Positions 51,547 through 60,636 are shown, counted from the stretch's first letter. The stretch: DNA of 64,000 nucleotides from MFD09286-c1 sp963701015 (GCA_963701015.1 OY969556.1:4154001-4218000); one strand, 5' to 3'. A program made the numbers and translations. The notes: a model not told the origin generated them from the letters alone.

Positions 51547-52296
51547 TTAGAGTTTATTAGCCTGAATTGCTGCCAGTTCTTTAGCAATAATATCTTTAAC
51601 AAATTCTTTTAACACTTTCGGATCATGCGAAGGAAAGCTTTCATAAGGAATTTCATCCAGCACTTTAACAGTAATTTTTGTTTTATCTTTAATTATCATA
51701 CCTTCTTTTGGCACAACCCTACCCGTTCCATCTAGAACAATAGGAATAATAGGTACTTTGTTTTCAATAGCAGCCTTAAAAGCACCTTCTTTAAACCGGC
51801 CCAATTCATTTGTTAGAGATCGTGTCCCTTCAGGAAAAATCATTATAGTGCGGTTACGTTTAAGGGCAATTGCTATTCTTTCAAACATTTTTACAAATGT
51901 TTTAGGGTCTTCGCGCTTTAAACTAATATAGCGGTTAATGTACATTACCCAGCCAAGTACAGGCATCCTGAAATTTTCAATTTTCGAAACCCAAATAAAA
52001 TAGGCATATAAATGAAAAAGAACAGCAATATCTAACATCGATTGGTGGTTTGAAACTGCAATAGCAGCCTTTTTTTTCATCAATTTATGACTGTCAATCA
52101 GTTCAATATCCCAGAAAGGATAAATTCTAAGATAGAATGTACACCAGTATTGTGTTAATTTTTGAGTAAAATAGTGGTTCTTGTCAAATGGAAACGATAC
52201 CAACCAAAGTATTCCAAAAATGATGAAAATTGAAAAAAGTGTGATTACCAATACTAACCAAACAATTGTTGAAACCAAAATACCTTTTATTTTCAT
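51547..52296 (-). CDS. plsC: 1-acyl-sn-glycerol-3-phosphate acyltransferase
   Basis: A membrane-bound lysophosphatidate acyltransferase of 249 residues, second step of phospholipid synthesis. A long N-terminal helix (about 8-36) precedes the catalytic NHQSMLD (H-x4-D), FPEGTRS, and IPIVLDGTGRVVPK. Length and motif spacing are normal. Confidence 0.93.
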   Translation of the reverse strand: MKIKGILVSTIVWLVLVITLFSIFIIFGILWLVSFPFDKNHYFTQKLTQYWCTFYLRIYPFWDIELIDSHKLMKKKAAIAVSNHQSMLDIAVLFHLYAYFIWVSKIENFRMPVLGWVMYINRYISLKREDPKTFVKMFERIAIALKRNRTIMIFPEGTRSLTNELGRFKEGAFKAAIENKVPIIPIVLDGTGRVVPKEGMIIKDKTKITVKVLDEIPYESFPSHDPKVLKEFVKDIIAKELAAIQANKL

Positions 52297-52585
52297 TTTT
52301 AAATGATTATCTAACTTTTATTAATGCTCTACAGGCTTAATATATCGGTGCTTTTTGAACTATAATTTACATTAGTTGACAAAGATATTCTTAAAAATAA
52401 ATATTGCATAAGAAAGATTTTTTAATTTAGCACGATTATTTAAAGCTTTATATTTCATAAAACAGCTTGATTTTTAAAATATTAAAGTCTTGATATAAAA
52501 TATAAATCTTCCTTTTATTTATTATTCTTTAAATCAATTAATATTTATGAATAGAGCATGTTCTATAATATAACAAAACTTTAAA
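52297..52585. other. Intergenic stretch, no clear gene
   Basis: AT-rich DNA between the divergent plsC and the small membrane protein gene. Promoters for both must lie here, but no strong element can be chosen. Confidence 0.4.
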
Positions 52586-52690
52586 ATGAACATCAAACGA
52601 ATAAAAGCACAGTATTATAAACTTTGCTCATTGAACGATGCGAAAAAGTCAAATGGGAGTTTTATAAATCAACTATTTAAAATTAATTAA
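52586..52690 (+). CDS. Possible 34-residue small protein or leader peptide
   Basis: ATG 52586 opens a frame of 34 codons (MNIKRIKAQYYKLCSLNDAK…) that ends two bases before the ATG of the membrane protein at 52693. It is basic and has no membrane segment. The close spacing could mean translational coupling. Nothing else supports it, so it may be chance. Confidence 0.25.
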   Translation: MNIKRIKAQYYKLCSLNDAKKSNGSFINQLFKIN

Positions 52691-52692
52691 CT

Positions 52693-53031
52693 ATGAAACC
52701 TTTAAAATCAGGCCTTGTGTTTTCGAATTGGTTGCTGCGTGTAACTATATTAATGTTTATTGTCATCCGATTTTTCGGACTAATAAAGTCATTTGAATTT
52801 TCGAACATGGAATATTATATTGGAATTGGCTTTATTGTATTTGCAGTATTATTGTTTATTGGCGGGTTTATGTCAAAACCAGCACTAACAGTGATCTCAG
52901 GCTTTGTAATAACAGCACTATCAATTTATAAAATTTTAATACTTTTCTCAGGTTCAATAGATACAATTATTGTTAGTTTCTTGGTAATTTTGTCGGTAGG
53001 TTTTTATTTTGCTTGTGCCGGGAATCAATAA
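52693..53031 (+). CDS. Small membrane protein of unknown function
   Basis: A 112-residue protein with four membrane segments (about 9-28, 41-58, 66-80, 86-108). I do not recognise the family. It is followed after 19 bases by a secreted protein gene on the same strand, so the two may form an operon. Confidence 0.6.
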   Translation: MKPLKSGLVFSNWLLRVTILMFIVIRFFGLIKSFEFSNMEYYIGIGFIVFAVLLFIGGFMSKPALTVISGFVITALSIYKILILFSGSIDTIIVSFLVILSVGFYFACAGNQ

Positions 53032-53050
53032 CATTATCTGATTTATTTTA

Positions 53051-53839
53051 ATGAGACATTTTATTATTTTCTTTTTTATTATTTCAGTTTTTTGCCTTAA
53101 TACATTTGCTCAGGAAGGTAATTCCTCCGGAACAAAAAGTATTGTATCAGAACCGGCAACTGTGACCTATAAAAGAAAACCTAAAACAGAAACAAATACC
53201 GGTCAGCAACAGGGAGTTTCAAGTAAAACCCAACCTCCTTCTGTAAATGAAAATAAACCAACACAAAATACAAACGCTGAAACCAGGACTGATAAACTGG
53301 ACACTATTGTTAAACTAGGTGGTAAAAGAATATTATGTACTGTTCAGAAAATTAGTATGACGACTATTGATTATATTTTACCCAGCCAAACTATCCAGCT
53401 TGAGATACCACGAAAGGAAGTTGAACGTGTTATTTTCAGAAGTGGCAGAAAAGAGTTTATTAATAAGCCTATTTTCTCAATGATTGATCAATCCCAATGG
53501 CAATCAGTTGTAGTTACAGATAAAGCCGAAGATGTTGAGGGGCTTTATAAAAAGGAATTTATTAAATCCAATGCAGCATCGGGGAGCAGGAGTCCAAAGG
53601 CTGCCAAATTAAGCGCTACAATACGTTTGCAGAAGAAAGCAGCTAATCTTGGATGTTTAATGGTTTTGATTACCAATTCAGAAATGAAAGGCGGATATGG
53701 TGAAGTTCCGGGTTGGGATTTAGAAGGAATTGCTTATACTGACACCCCTCCTGCTGATACTGCATCTGTTAACAAGGCAATCCAAAAAATGATTGAACGA
53801 AGCAGGGCAAGAACCGAAAAGAAAAAGAAAAAAGATTAA
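53051..53839 (+). CDS. Secreted hypothetical protein
   Basis: A 262-residue protein with a signal peptide (about 1-20, ending NTFAQ), a low-complexity linker rich in Thr/Gln/Asn (about 25-75), a small beta domain (KLGGKRILCTVQKISM), and a C-terminal part ending in a lysine-rich tail. The central ILPSQTIQLEIPRKEVERVIF looks like the repeated unit seen in Bacteroidetes proteins of unknown role. I cannot assign a function. Confidence 0.6.
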   Translation: MRHFIIFFFIISVFCLNTFAQEGNSSGTKSIVSEPATVTYKRKPKTETNTGQQQGVSSKTQPPSVNENKPTQNTNAETRTDKLDTIVKLGGKRILCTVQKISMTTIDYILPSQTIQLEIPRKEVERVIFRSGRKEFINKPIFSMIDQSQWQSVVVTDKAEDVEGLYKKEFIKSNAASGSRSPKAAKLSATIRLQKKAANLGCLMVLITNSEMKGGYGEVPGWDLEGIAYTDTPPADTASVNKAIQKMIERSRARTEKKKKKD

Positions 53840-53847
53840 ATTTTTCT

Positions 53848-54429
53848 TTACAAGGCTGCAAAATCAATGGCCGAAGAACTCCACAAAGGAGTTGAATTGA
53901 TAGTATTAATAATATCTTCCGGATTTTCAACTACATTGTATAATTGCAAATGCTCATTACGAATGAAATTTTCATTCGCCATCATCCCAAAAAATGTAAG
54001 AAGGGCATTATAAAAACCATTTGTATTAAGTATAATAATAGGTTTCGTAAACAATCCCAATTTCTTAAGCGAAATTATTTCAGCCAGCTCTTCTAAAGTT
54101 CCTGTTCCACCGGGTAATGCAACAACTGCATCAACATTTTCAATAAATTTGAGTTTTCGATCTGCCATTGTATTAACTACAATCATGGAAGTAATTAAAG
54201 GGTTTCCCCACTCCAGTTCCATCATAAACTTAGGAATTACACCAATAATTTTTCCCCCGTTTTGGAGAACTCCTTCAGCTAAAGCTCCCATTGATCCTAC
54301 TGAACCTCCACCATAAACTGTGGTAATTTCATTTTCTGCAAATATTTTCCCTAATGTTCTGGCACTTTCAAGAAATTGTTTTGCAATTTTAGTGCTTGAT
54401 GCACAATATACGCATACCCGATTAATCAT
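53848..54429 (-). CDS. LOG family protein (TIGR00730)
   Basis: A Rossmann-fold protein of 193 residues from ATG 54429 (MINRVCVYCASST). It has the nucleotide-5'-monophosphate phosphoribohydrolase motif PGGTGTLEEL, preceded by VYGGGSVGSMGALAEG and DRKLKF. Related enzymes cleave AMP or cytokinin ribotides; the bacterial role is often purine nucleotide turnover. Confidence 0.9.
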   Translation of the reverse strand: MINRVCVYCASSTKIAKQFLESARTLGKIFAENEITTVYGGGSVGSMGALAEGVLQNGGKIIGVIPKFMMELEWGNPLITSMIVVNTMADRKLKFIENVDAVVALPGGTGTLEELAEIISLKKLGLFTKPIIILNTNGFYNALLTFFGMMANENFIRNEHLQLYNVVENPEDIINTINSTPLWSSSAIDFAAL

Positions 54430-54454
54430 ATGAAAACATTTACAATACAAAAAT

Positions 54455-54485
54455 AAAAAACAGGCCGAATATTGACCTGCTTTTT
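54455..54485 (-). terminator. Intrinsic terminator after cheW
   Basis: On the minus strand AAAAAGCAGG and CCTGTTTTTT form a stem (with one G-T pair) around an 11-base loop, ending in a T run. It lies 39 bases after the cheW stop and before the LOG gene. Confidence 0.55.
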
Positions 54486-54523
54486 AACGTCCAAAAAATA
54501 AAATAAAGGTTTATTCTATATTT

Positions 54524-55045
54524 TTATTGAATTAATTCAACCTGTTGACCTGTGCTGTTATTAGTTAATGAATTAATTTCCTCATAAGAAAATAGGCTAT
54601 TCATATCCAAAAGCTTAATATAATTTTCATCATTGGTATTTTTATAAACTCCGGTAATAAATATCTCAGAATTGTTAATTTCGAATGTAGAAGTAACATT
54701 TATTTCACTTTTGTCAATTTCAATTACTTCTTTAACTCCATCAACCAAAGCCCCTATTTGTATATTTTTGTTATTTATAATAAGTTCCAAAATCAGAATG
54801 CAACTATTTATTGTAAAATCTGTATTTTCAATTCCAAATTTTTTACGTGTATCAATTACCGGCAGAATTGTTCCCCTTAAATTAACAATGCCAAGCACAT
54901 AATCAGGTGCATGAGAAACTTTAATAATTTTCGAAAGTTCAACTATATTAATTACACTTTTAACATCAGTAGCATATAACTCATTTCCAATACGAAAAGT
55001 CAAATACACTTTTATATTAAGTTTATCCTGCGATTCTTTTCTCAT
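54524..55045 (-). CDS. cheW: CheW-domain chemotaxis adaptor
   Basis: A 173-residue CheW protein. YLTFRIGNELYATDVKSVINIVEL starts the fold and APDYVLGIVNLRGTILPVIDTRKKFG is the hallmark segment. It links receptors to a CheA kinase. No cheA, receptor or flagellar gene is in the window, so its partners are encoded elsewhere. Confidence 0.9.
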   Translation of the reverse strand: MRKESQDKLNIKVYLTFRIGNELYATDVKSVINIVELSKIIKVSHAPDYVLGIVNLRGTILPVIDTRKKFGIENTDFTINSCILILELIINNKNIQIGALVDGVKEVIEIDKSEINVTSTFEINNSEIFITGVYKNTNDENYIKLLDMNSLFSYEEINSLTNNSTGQQVELIQ

Positions 55046-55089
55046 TTAAAGAAATTTAATTCAAAGCTCAATTTCCAAGTTTGCATTTT

Positions 55090-55166
55090 AAAAAATAAAG
55101 GGGCTGGTATCCATTTCTTACACAACGAAAACGTCCGTTTTTCTTCTCCAATCAGCCCCTTTTCCA
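55090..55166 (-). terminator. Large stem-loop after the small cysteine protein gene
   Basis: AAAGGGGCTG (55097-55106) and CAGCCCCTTT (55153-55162) form a perfect 10-bp stem. The 46-base loop contains a second inverted repeat (AAAACG/CGTTTT). On the minus strand the stem is followed by TATTTTTT. It probably ends the transcript of the gene at 55250-55498 and could also release a small structured RNA. Confidence 0.5.
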
Positions 55167-55249
55167 CTAAACCTACCAACAAAACTAACTACTAACCTAA
55201 AACTACTAACTACGAAAACAAACCCAATTACTATATTTGTTCTTAATCT

Positions 55250-55498
55250 TTAATTATTCTGATAGTATTTCACTTTTTTTGGATTCGCCATCGTTTTGCA
55301 TGAGCATTTTAAATGACAATACATTAAATCCTGTTTATCGCGAACTGTAAGTGAATTATACCATGCAACTTTGTCAGAAGTTGATTTTTTTTGTAACCAT
55401 TGAAAGAAACAAGTGTAATTTTCTTTGCCAAACGGACAATAAAACATTCCCTGCATTATCACCTCATCATATACATAACTTGTTTTTGTCGTTTTCAT
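55250..55498 (-). CDS. Small cysteine-containing hypothetical protein
   Basis: An 82-residue protein with five cysteines (Cys21, Cys30, and CHLKCSC near 61-67). No family is recognised. The cysteine spacing could bind a metal or an Fe-S cluster, but this is not shown. Its gene is divergent from an Rrf2 regulator, with AAATACTTT palindromes in the shared upstream region. Confidence 0.6.
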   Translation of the reverse strand: MKTTKTSYVYDEVIMQGMFYCPFGKENYTCFFQWLQKKSTSDKVAWYNSLTVRDKQDLMYCHLKCSCKTMANPKKVKYYQNN

Positions 55499-55583
55499 AA
55501 CTCAAACATTTATCCTTTCACGATGTAAAAATAATACAGCCAGGTATGAAAATTATTAGGCGAAATACCTCAATTTCAATCAT

Positions 55584-55609
55584 AAAATACTTTGTTTTAA
55601 AAGTATTTT
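55584..55609. promoter_or_regulatory. Palindrome AAAATACTTT-N6-AAAGTATTTT
   Basis: Perfect 10-bp arms separated by six bases, 85 bases upstream of the small cysteine protein and 105 bases upstream of the Rrf2 gene. The arm sequence recurs in the palindrome at 55695-55708. It may be an operator for the divergent regulator. Confidence 0.45.
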
Positions 55610-55686
55610 TACTTTGTTTTTGATGGTATTTATACTTTCATTATTACAAATTTGAAGTAGGGCTACGATTTATGAATTATAATTAA

Positions 55687-55694
55687 TAGATTTG
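55687..55694 (+). promoter_or_regulatory. -7 box (TAGATTTG) of the Rrf2 gene
   Basis: TAGATTTG fits TAnnTTTG and lies directly before the 14-bp palindrome, 20 bases from the ATG at 55715. Confidence 0.45.
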
Positions 55695-55708
55695 AGTATT
55701 TAAATACT
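55695..55708. promoter_or_regulatory. 14-bp palindrome between promoter box and Rrf2 start
   Basis: AGTATTTAAATACT is a perfect palindrome. It sits just after the -7 box, where a bound dimer would block transcription, and shares the AAATACT half-site with 55584-55609. Autoregulation by the Rrf2 protein is inferred. Confidence 0.5.
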
Positions 55709-55714
55709 TTAAAG

Positions 55715-56116
55715 ATGGCTAAAATTGTTTCTCTTTCCGAAGCTGCATCAATAGCGTTACATGCTATGATTTTTGTAGGCAGATCACAGGGCAATTCAGT
55801 TAATGTAGATGAAATTGCTAAAATAACTGAATCGAGCAGGCATCATGTTGCCAAAGTAATGCAGCGACTTGCAAAAGAAAACTATGTTGGATCGTACCGC
55901 GGGCCGAATGGAGGTTTCTTTCTGTCGAAAAAACCGGAAGAAATTACATTGCTTGAGATTTATGAAGCAATTGAAGGCAAAGTGATTGCAACTGAATGCC
56001 CGATGGATAAGAAAGTTTGCAATTTCAACCAATGTTTCTTTAATAACTTAACTTACGATATGACATTGACATTTAAAAACTATATGATTGAACATAAATT
56101 AGCCGATTATATTTAA
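55715..56116 (+). CDS. Rrf2 family transcriptional regulator
   Basis: A 133-residue winged-helix regulator. HVAKVMQRLAKENYVGSYRGPNGGF is the DNA-binding part, with the wing R-G-x-x-G-G-F. Three cysteines (Cys95, Cys102, Cys107) in ECPMDKKVCNFNQCFF match the Fe-S ligands of IscR/NsrR-type proteins. It could sense Fe-S status, NO or redox. Targets likely include its own gene and the divergent small cysteine protein. Confidence 0.92.
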   Translation: MAKIVSLSEAASIALHAMIFVGRSQGNSVNVDEIAKITESSRHHVAKVMQRLAKENYVGSYRGPNGGFFLSKKPEEITLLEIYEAIEGKVIATECPMDKKVCNFNQCFFNNLTYDMTLTFKNYMIEHKLADYI

Positions 56117-56145
56117 TTTCGAAAATTCTATTTATTATAATTAAT

Positions 56146-56153
56146 TACATTTG
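56146..56153 (+). promoter_or_regulatory. -7 box (TACATTTG) of rfbB
   Basis: TACATTTG fits TAnnTTTG and ends 14 bases before the ATG at 56168. The -33 element is not clear. Confidence 0.4.
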
Positions 56154-56167
56154 CAAAAAAAATTAGA

Positions 56168-57223
56168 ATGAAAAAGACTCTTTTAATTACCGGAGGAGCT
56201 GGTTTTATTGGCTCACATGTAGTAAGATTATTTGTTAACAAATATCCAGAGTATTCAATTATTAATCTTGATAAACTTACTTATGCAGGTAATTTAGAAA
56301 ACTTAAATGATATAGAATCAAAGAGCAATTATCATTTCGAAAAAGCTGATATTACAAATGCAGAACAAATTAATACGTTATTTTTAAAATATAAATTCGA
56401 TGGTGTAATCCATTTAGCCGCGGAATCGCATGTTGACCGTTCAATCTCAGATCCAATGTCGTTTATAAATACCAATATTATTGGAACAGTAAATTTATTA
56501 AATGCAGCGCGGTTAATTTGGAAAGACAACAGTGAAGGAAAACGTTTTTATCATATTTCAACGGATGAAGTATATGGATCGCTAGGAAAAGAAGGTATTT
56601 TCACTGAAACCACATCCTACGATCCACGCAGTCCTTATTCCGCATCAAAAGCAAGTTCCGACCATCTGGTAAGGGCTTATTTTCATACTTATAAACTTCC
56701 TGTTGTAGTATCAAATTGCTCAAATAATTATGGGCCAAATCAATTTCCTGAAAAGTTAATTCCACTTTCTATCAATAATATAAAAAACAATAAAGCAATC
56801 CCAATTTATGGCAAGGGCGAAAATATACGTGATTGGCTTTTTGTTATTGACCATGCAAGGGCAATTGACGACATTTTTCACAATGGGAAAATTGGAGAAA
56901 CTTATAATATTGGTGGACATAACGAATGGACCAATATAGATTTAATTAAATTGCTTTGCAATATAATGGACCGAAAATTAAACCGTGGAAAAGGTGAATC
57001 GGAAAAACTGATTACTTATGTTACAGACCGTGCCGGACACGATTTACGGTATGCTATTGATTCATCAAAAATTCAAAAAGAACTAGGATGGAAACCATCT
57101 TTACAATTTGCCGAAGGTTTAGATAAAACAGTTGATTGGTACCTGGCAAATGAAAAATGGATGAACAATATTGTTTCAGGTGAATATGAAAAATATTACC
57201 AGGCACAATATGCCAAAAGATAA
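56168..57223 (+). CDS. rfbB: dTDP-glucose 4,6-dehydratase
   Basis: RmlB, second step of dTDP-rhamnose synthesis, 351 residues. It shows GGAGFIGSHVV, HLAAESHVDRSI, STDEVYGSLG with the catalytic Asp-Glu, and SPYSASKASSDHLV with Tyr/Lys; FPEKLIPLSI is typical. It stands alone, 14 kb from rfbA and rfbC. Confidence 0.94.
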   Translation: MKKTLLITGGAGFIGSHVVRLFVNKYPEYSIINLDKLTYAGNLENLNDIESKSNYHFEKADITNAEQINTLFLKYKFDGVIHLAAESHVDRSISDPMSFINTNIIGTVNLLNAARLIWKDNSEGKRFYHISTDEVYGSLGKEGIFTETTSYDPRSPYSASKASSDHLVRAYFHTYKLPVVVSNCSNNYGPNQFPEKLIPLSINNIKNNKAIPIYGKGENIRDWLFVIDHARAIDDIFHNGKIGETYNIGGHNEWTNIDLIKLLCNIMDRKLNRGKGESEKLITYVTDRAGHDLRYAIDSSKIQKELGWKPSLQFAEGLDKTVDWYLANEKWMNNIVSGEYEKYYQAQYAKR

Positions 57224-57298
57224 ATTATATCGATAAACCTAATTATAAGAACAGATTAAAAATATCATTATTAATCTGGCAGAGTAATAAAATTGGGA

Positions 57299-58447
57299 TT
57301 AATTGCCTATTCTTGCACCGTTGCCAATTTTTACAACATAAGCCTTCATTTCAAGCTTATATGCTTTGAAATATTCATGAGAAATATTAGTGATAAACTC
57401 ATCAACACTTGACTTTTTTACAAGGTTTATGGTGCAACCACCAAATCCGCCACCCATCATGCGCGATCCAAGCACATTTGGATTGTTTCTGGTGCAATCA
57501 ACCAAAAAGTCAAGTTCTTTGCAGCTTACTTCGTATTTGTGTTGCAATCCTTCATGTGATTGGTACATATGTTGTCCGAAAGTTTTGAAATCATTTTTCA
57601 ATAATGATTGACATGCCTTTTCAACCCGGATATCTTCCTCAACCACGTAACTACACCTGCTATAAATAACAGGTTCAAGTTTATTTTTAAACTGTTCAAT
57701 CAATTCAATGCTAACATCACGAAGGTTTTTAACCTGTGGAAATTGTTTTTTAATTTCCAATATTCCTTTTTCGCACTGTTCCCTACGTGTATTGTATTCC
57801 GAAGATGCTAATGAATGCTTAACATTGGTATCGCAAAGAACAAGATTGAATTCCGAAAAATCAAAATGAAAATATTCATGTTTTTGTGAACGGCAATCTA
57901 ATTTAATTACACTATCAGTTTTGCCAAACATACTGGCATATTGATCCATCAATCCACATTTTACACCAGCAAAATTGTGCTCGGCTTTTTGTGCAACCAA
58001 TGCAAGTTGCAAAGTATCGAGATTGCCATTGTATATCGAATTTAACCCGGTTGCAAGTGCACATTCAAGTGCTGCAGAAGAAGACATTCCGGCACCCAAA
58101 GGTACATCACCACCAAAAACAATATCCGTTCCTGCTATTTTTACACCTTTTGCAGATATTTCAGCAAAAACGCCAATGATATAGTTTATCCAGCCTTGCT
58201 GAACTTTAAAATCTGAAATCTGAAATTCGGCTGATTCATTCATATCCAAAGAATATGCCCGAACTATACCTGTATTGTTTTTTTGTATAGCGAAAATAAT
58301 CTCTTTATCAACAGCAGCAGGTAATACAAACCCATCATTATAGTCAGTATGTTCGCCTATTAAATTTACACGTCCGGGTGCCCTGGCGATTATTGGTTCG
58401 GTATTATAAATCTCTTTAAACTTTTTTATAATCACATTTGTATCCAT
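57299..58447 (-). CDS. galK: Galactokinase
   Basis: A GHMP kinase of 382 residues that phosphorylates galactose. Signatures are GRVNLIGEHTDYNDGFVLP, GGDVPLGAGMSSSAALE, and GSRMMGGGFGGCTINLV; the catalytic Asp is in GLMDQYASMFG. It shares strand and vicinity with galE (60.8-61.8 kb) but is separated from it by the TMTC-like gene. Confidence 0.94.
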   Translation of the reverse strand: MDTNVIIKKFKEIYNTEPIIARAPGRVNLIGEHTDYNDGFVLPAAVDKEIIFAIQKNNTGIVRAYSLDMNESAEFQISDFKVQQGWINYIIGVFAEISAKGVKIAGTDIVFGGDVPLGAGMSSSAALECALATGLNSIYNGNLDTLQLALVAQKAEHNFAGVKCGLMDQYASMFGKTDSVIKLDCRSQKHEYFHFDFSEFNLVLCDTNVKHSLASSEYNTRREQCEKGILEIKKQFPQVKNLRDVSIELIEQFKNKLEPVIYSRCSYVVEEDIRVEKACQSLLKNDFKTFGQHMYQSHEGLQHKYEVSCKELDFLVDCTRNNPNVLGSRMMGGGFGGCTINLVKKSSVDEFITNISHEYFKAYKLEMKAYVVKIGNGARIGN

Positions 58448-58644
58448 TGGTATGAGAATGTTTTGATTATTGAATAATATATTTATGCAATTATCGTAAA
58501 TTTAAGTGTAATTTTTACAATTATTAATAAATTATTATACTTGATTGCAAAATAATTTTAGAAATAAAGACAGCGATGTATGGACAGAAATTTTCAAACA
58601 AAAAATATCACAAATAGTCAAAAAAAACAAAATAAAAAATTAAA

Positions 58645-60636
58645 CTATTGCGTTAAATTGAGTGCAAAGTCGTTTACAATTTCACTTTTTTCAGGAATAA
58701 AACCAAGTTTCTTATATAATTGAGAATCGCTTTTAAATTGTTGTATATTTCCAATTTTATTATTCAAATACGCCCTGATATAATACTCAATTGCGCTTGA
58801 TTTATTTAAATTGATTAAATTATTTATAATTGAAATAGCATTCCTATAATCTCCCATTTTTGCATAAGCACATGACTTTACAATAAAGGCATTACTGTTT
58901 AAAGGGTCAATGCCAAGAGCAATATCACAATCATTAATTGCGCCTGTGAAATCATTTAGAATAATTTTTACCTTTGCCCTAATCGTAAAAGCATTAATAT
59001 TATTATTATCAAGCAATATAGCCCTGTTCAAATCAGCTAATGCGCCTTGAAAATTTTTAACAAGCTTCCGTAATTTTCCTCTGTCATAATATGCTTCAAT
59101 GAATGTTGAATCTATATCAATAGCCTTTGAGAAACACGAGTCAGATTGTTTAACTTTTCCTAATTGATAAGCTACAATACCTAAATTATTATAAGCTTGT
59201 TTATATTTTGGATCAGCATTTATTGCATTCGTAAAATCATTATATGCCCCAACAATATTTCCGCTATCCCTTTTAACTAACCCTCTGTTGTTCCAGGCAA
59301 TAGCCACATTGTTAGTTTTTTTTATAACATCGTTCCATAAGGTATAATTATTATTCCAAATTTCAACCCGTTTATATGCCGTATATCCATAGATGAATAA
59401 AATTATTGTTACAATTAAATATGCAAACTTTTGTTTCTGAGCCAGTAAAGTAATAATATAGGATAGGATAAGGAAAAATCCAATAGATGAAATATAAATA
59501 TAACGATCAGCCATTAAAGCCTTTCCAACAGGAATAATTTGAATAACAAATAAAATATTGGCTATAAAAAATATAATTGAATATAATAGAAGACGTGAAA
59601 TCCTTTGACGAAATTTCACTACAATAATTATAAATATTATTGAAAGAATTAAACAAATCCAGTAATATATATTAGTAGAATGCGGATATGGATAAAATGC
59701 CAATAAATGTACTGGAAATATTAGATTATATATGTACGTCAAAAATCCATAGGAAGCAAATAAAATTTGTTCGTATAATGGTCTGAAAGCCGTAATATTT
59801 TCTTTTCCCTGTGAATTAAAAGCAATAATGCCAAATATAATAGATAATAATAGGAATGGGACTTTTTCATATATCACTTTTTTTGAAAACAGATTTCTAT
59901 ACATTACAAAATCAATTGCAATGACCGATAATGTTAAAGAAACTGCTACACCTTTTGATAATAATGAAAATATATAAAGAAGAATTGATAAGTAAAAAAA
60001 TAAGTTATTCTTTTTTACAATATATTGAATATAGCATATCAATGAAAACAAGAAAAAAAATGAGAATAATACATTTTTGCGTTCTGCAACCCAAGCAACG
60101 GATTCAACATTTATAGGATGTATTGCAAAAAGCAAAGCTGTTATTCCTGCAATTATATATTTATTACTTTTTGTTATTATTTCATCATTTGATATATATA
60201 TAATTTTTGATTCAGGTTTATTTCTTTGAATTGTATAATTATGAAGAATGAGGAAAATCAGCCAGAAAACCAGTAAGGCATTCAAAATGTGGAAAATTAG
60301 ATTTGTGGCAGTATATATTTCTGGGTTTAGCCCTCCAATTTGATAATCAATTGCATATGAAATCATTGTAAGAGGAAGGTATGTGCTTACAAAAGATTTC
60401 GAAAAAAATATTTTTAAGTTCTCAAAATTTAAATTTTGAATATTTTGGTTTTCCACAACATAAGCTCCATCATCCCACTTTAAAAATTGATTTTTTGAAA
60501 CAGTTGAGTAAGTAATTATTGTTGATATTACAATAACTGAAATAATTAGCAATACAATTTTAATATTGCTCTGTGCAGATTTTTCAATTGTCGAAGCTGA
60601 TTTTGGGTTTGTATTTTTTTTATTTTTATTGTTCAT
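58645..60636 (-). CDS. TMTC-like membrane glycosyltransferase with TPR repeats
   Basis: A 663-residue protein: an N-terminal membrane part with about eleven helices (to residue ~430), then about five tetratricopeptide repeats (AWNNRGLVKRDSGNIVGAYN, AYNNLGIVAYQLGK, AYYDRGKLRK and others). The first loop has KWDDGAYVVEN, the acidic motif expected of GT-C enzymes, and the topology is that of TMTC/DUF1736 O-mannosyltransferases. Lipid-linked mannose as donor is a family inference; the protein substrate is unknown. Confidence 0.75.
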   Translation of the reverse strand: MNNKNKKNTNPKSASTIEKSAQSNIKIVLLIISVIVISTIITYSTVSKNQFLKWDDGAYVVENQNIQNLNFENLKIFFSKSFVSTYLPLTMISYAIDYQIGGLNPEIYTATNLIFHILNALLVFWLIFLILHNYTIQRNKPESKIIYISNDEIITKSNKYIIAGITALLFAIHPINVESVAWVAERKNVLFSFFFLFSLICYIQYIVKKNNLFFYLSILLYIFSLLSKGVAVSLTLSVIAIDFVMYRNLFSKKVIYEKVPFLLLSIIFGIIAFNSQGKENITAFRPLYEQILFASYGFLTYIYNLIFPVHLLAFYPYPHSTNIYYWICLILSIIFIIIVVKFRQRISRLLLYSIIFFIANILFVIQIIPVGKALMADRYIYISSIGFFLILSYIITLLAQKQKFAYLIVTIILFIYGYTAYKRVEIWNNNYTLWNDVIKKTNNVAIAWNNRGLVKRDSGNIVGAYNDFTNAINADPKYKQAYNNLGIVAYQLGKVKQSDSCFSKAIDIDSTFIEAYYDRGKLRKLVKNFQGALADLNRAILLDNNNINAFTIRAKVKIILNDFTGAINDCDIALGIDPLNSNAFIVKSCAYAKMGDYRNAISIINNLINLNKSSAIEYYIRAYLNNKIGNIQQFKSDSQLYKKLGFIPEKSEIVNDFALNLTQ

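Noticed and set aside
55183..55225. Short ACTAACTAC-type repeats resembling a CRISPR or tandem array
   Set aside because: The units are 8-15 bases, irregular and without spacers of constant length.
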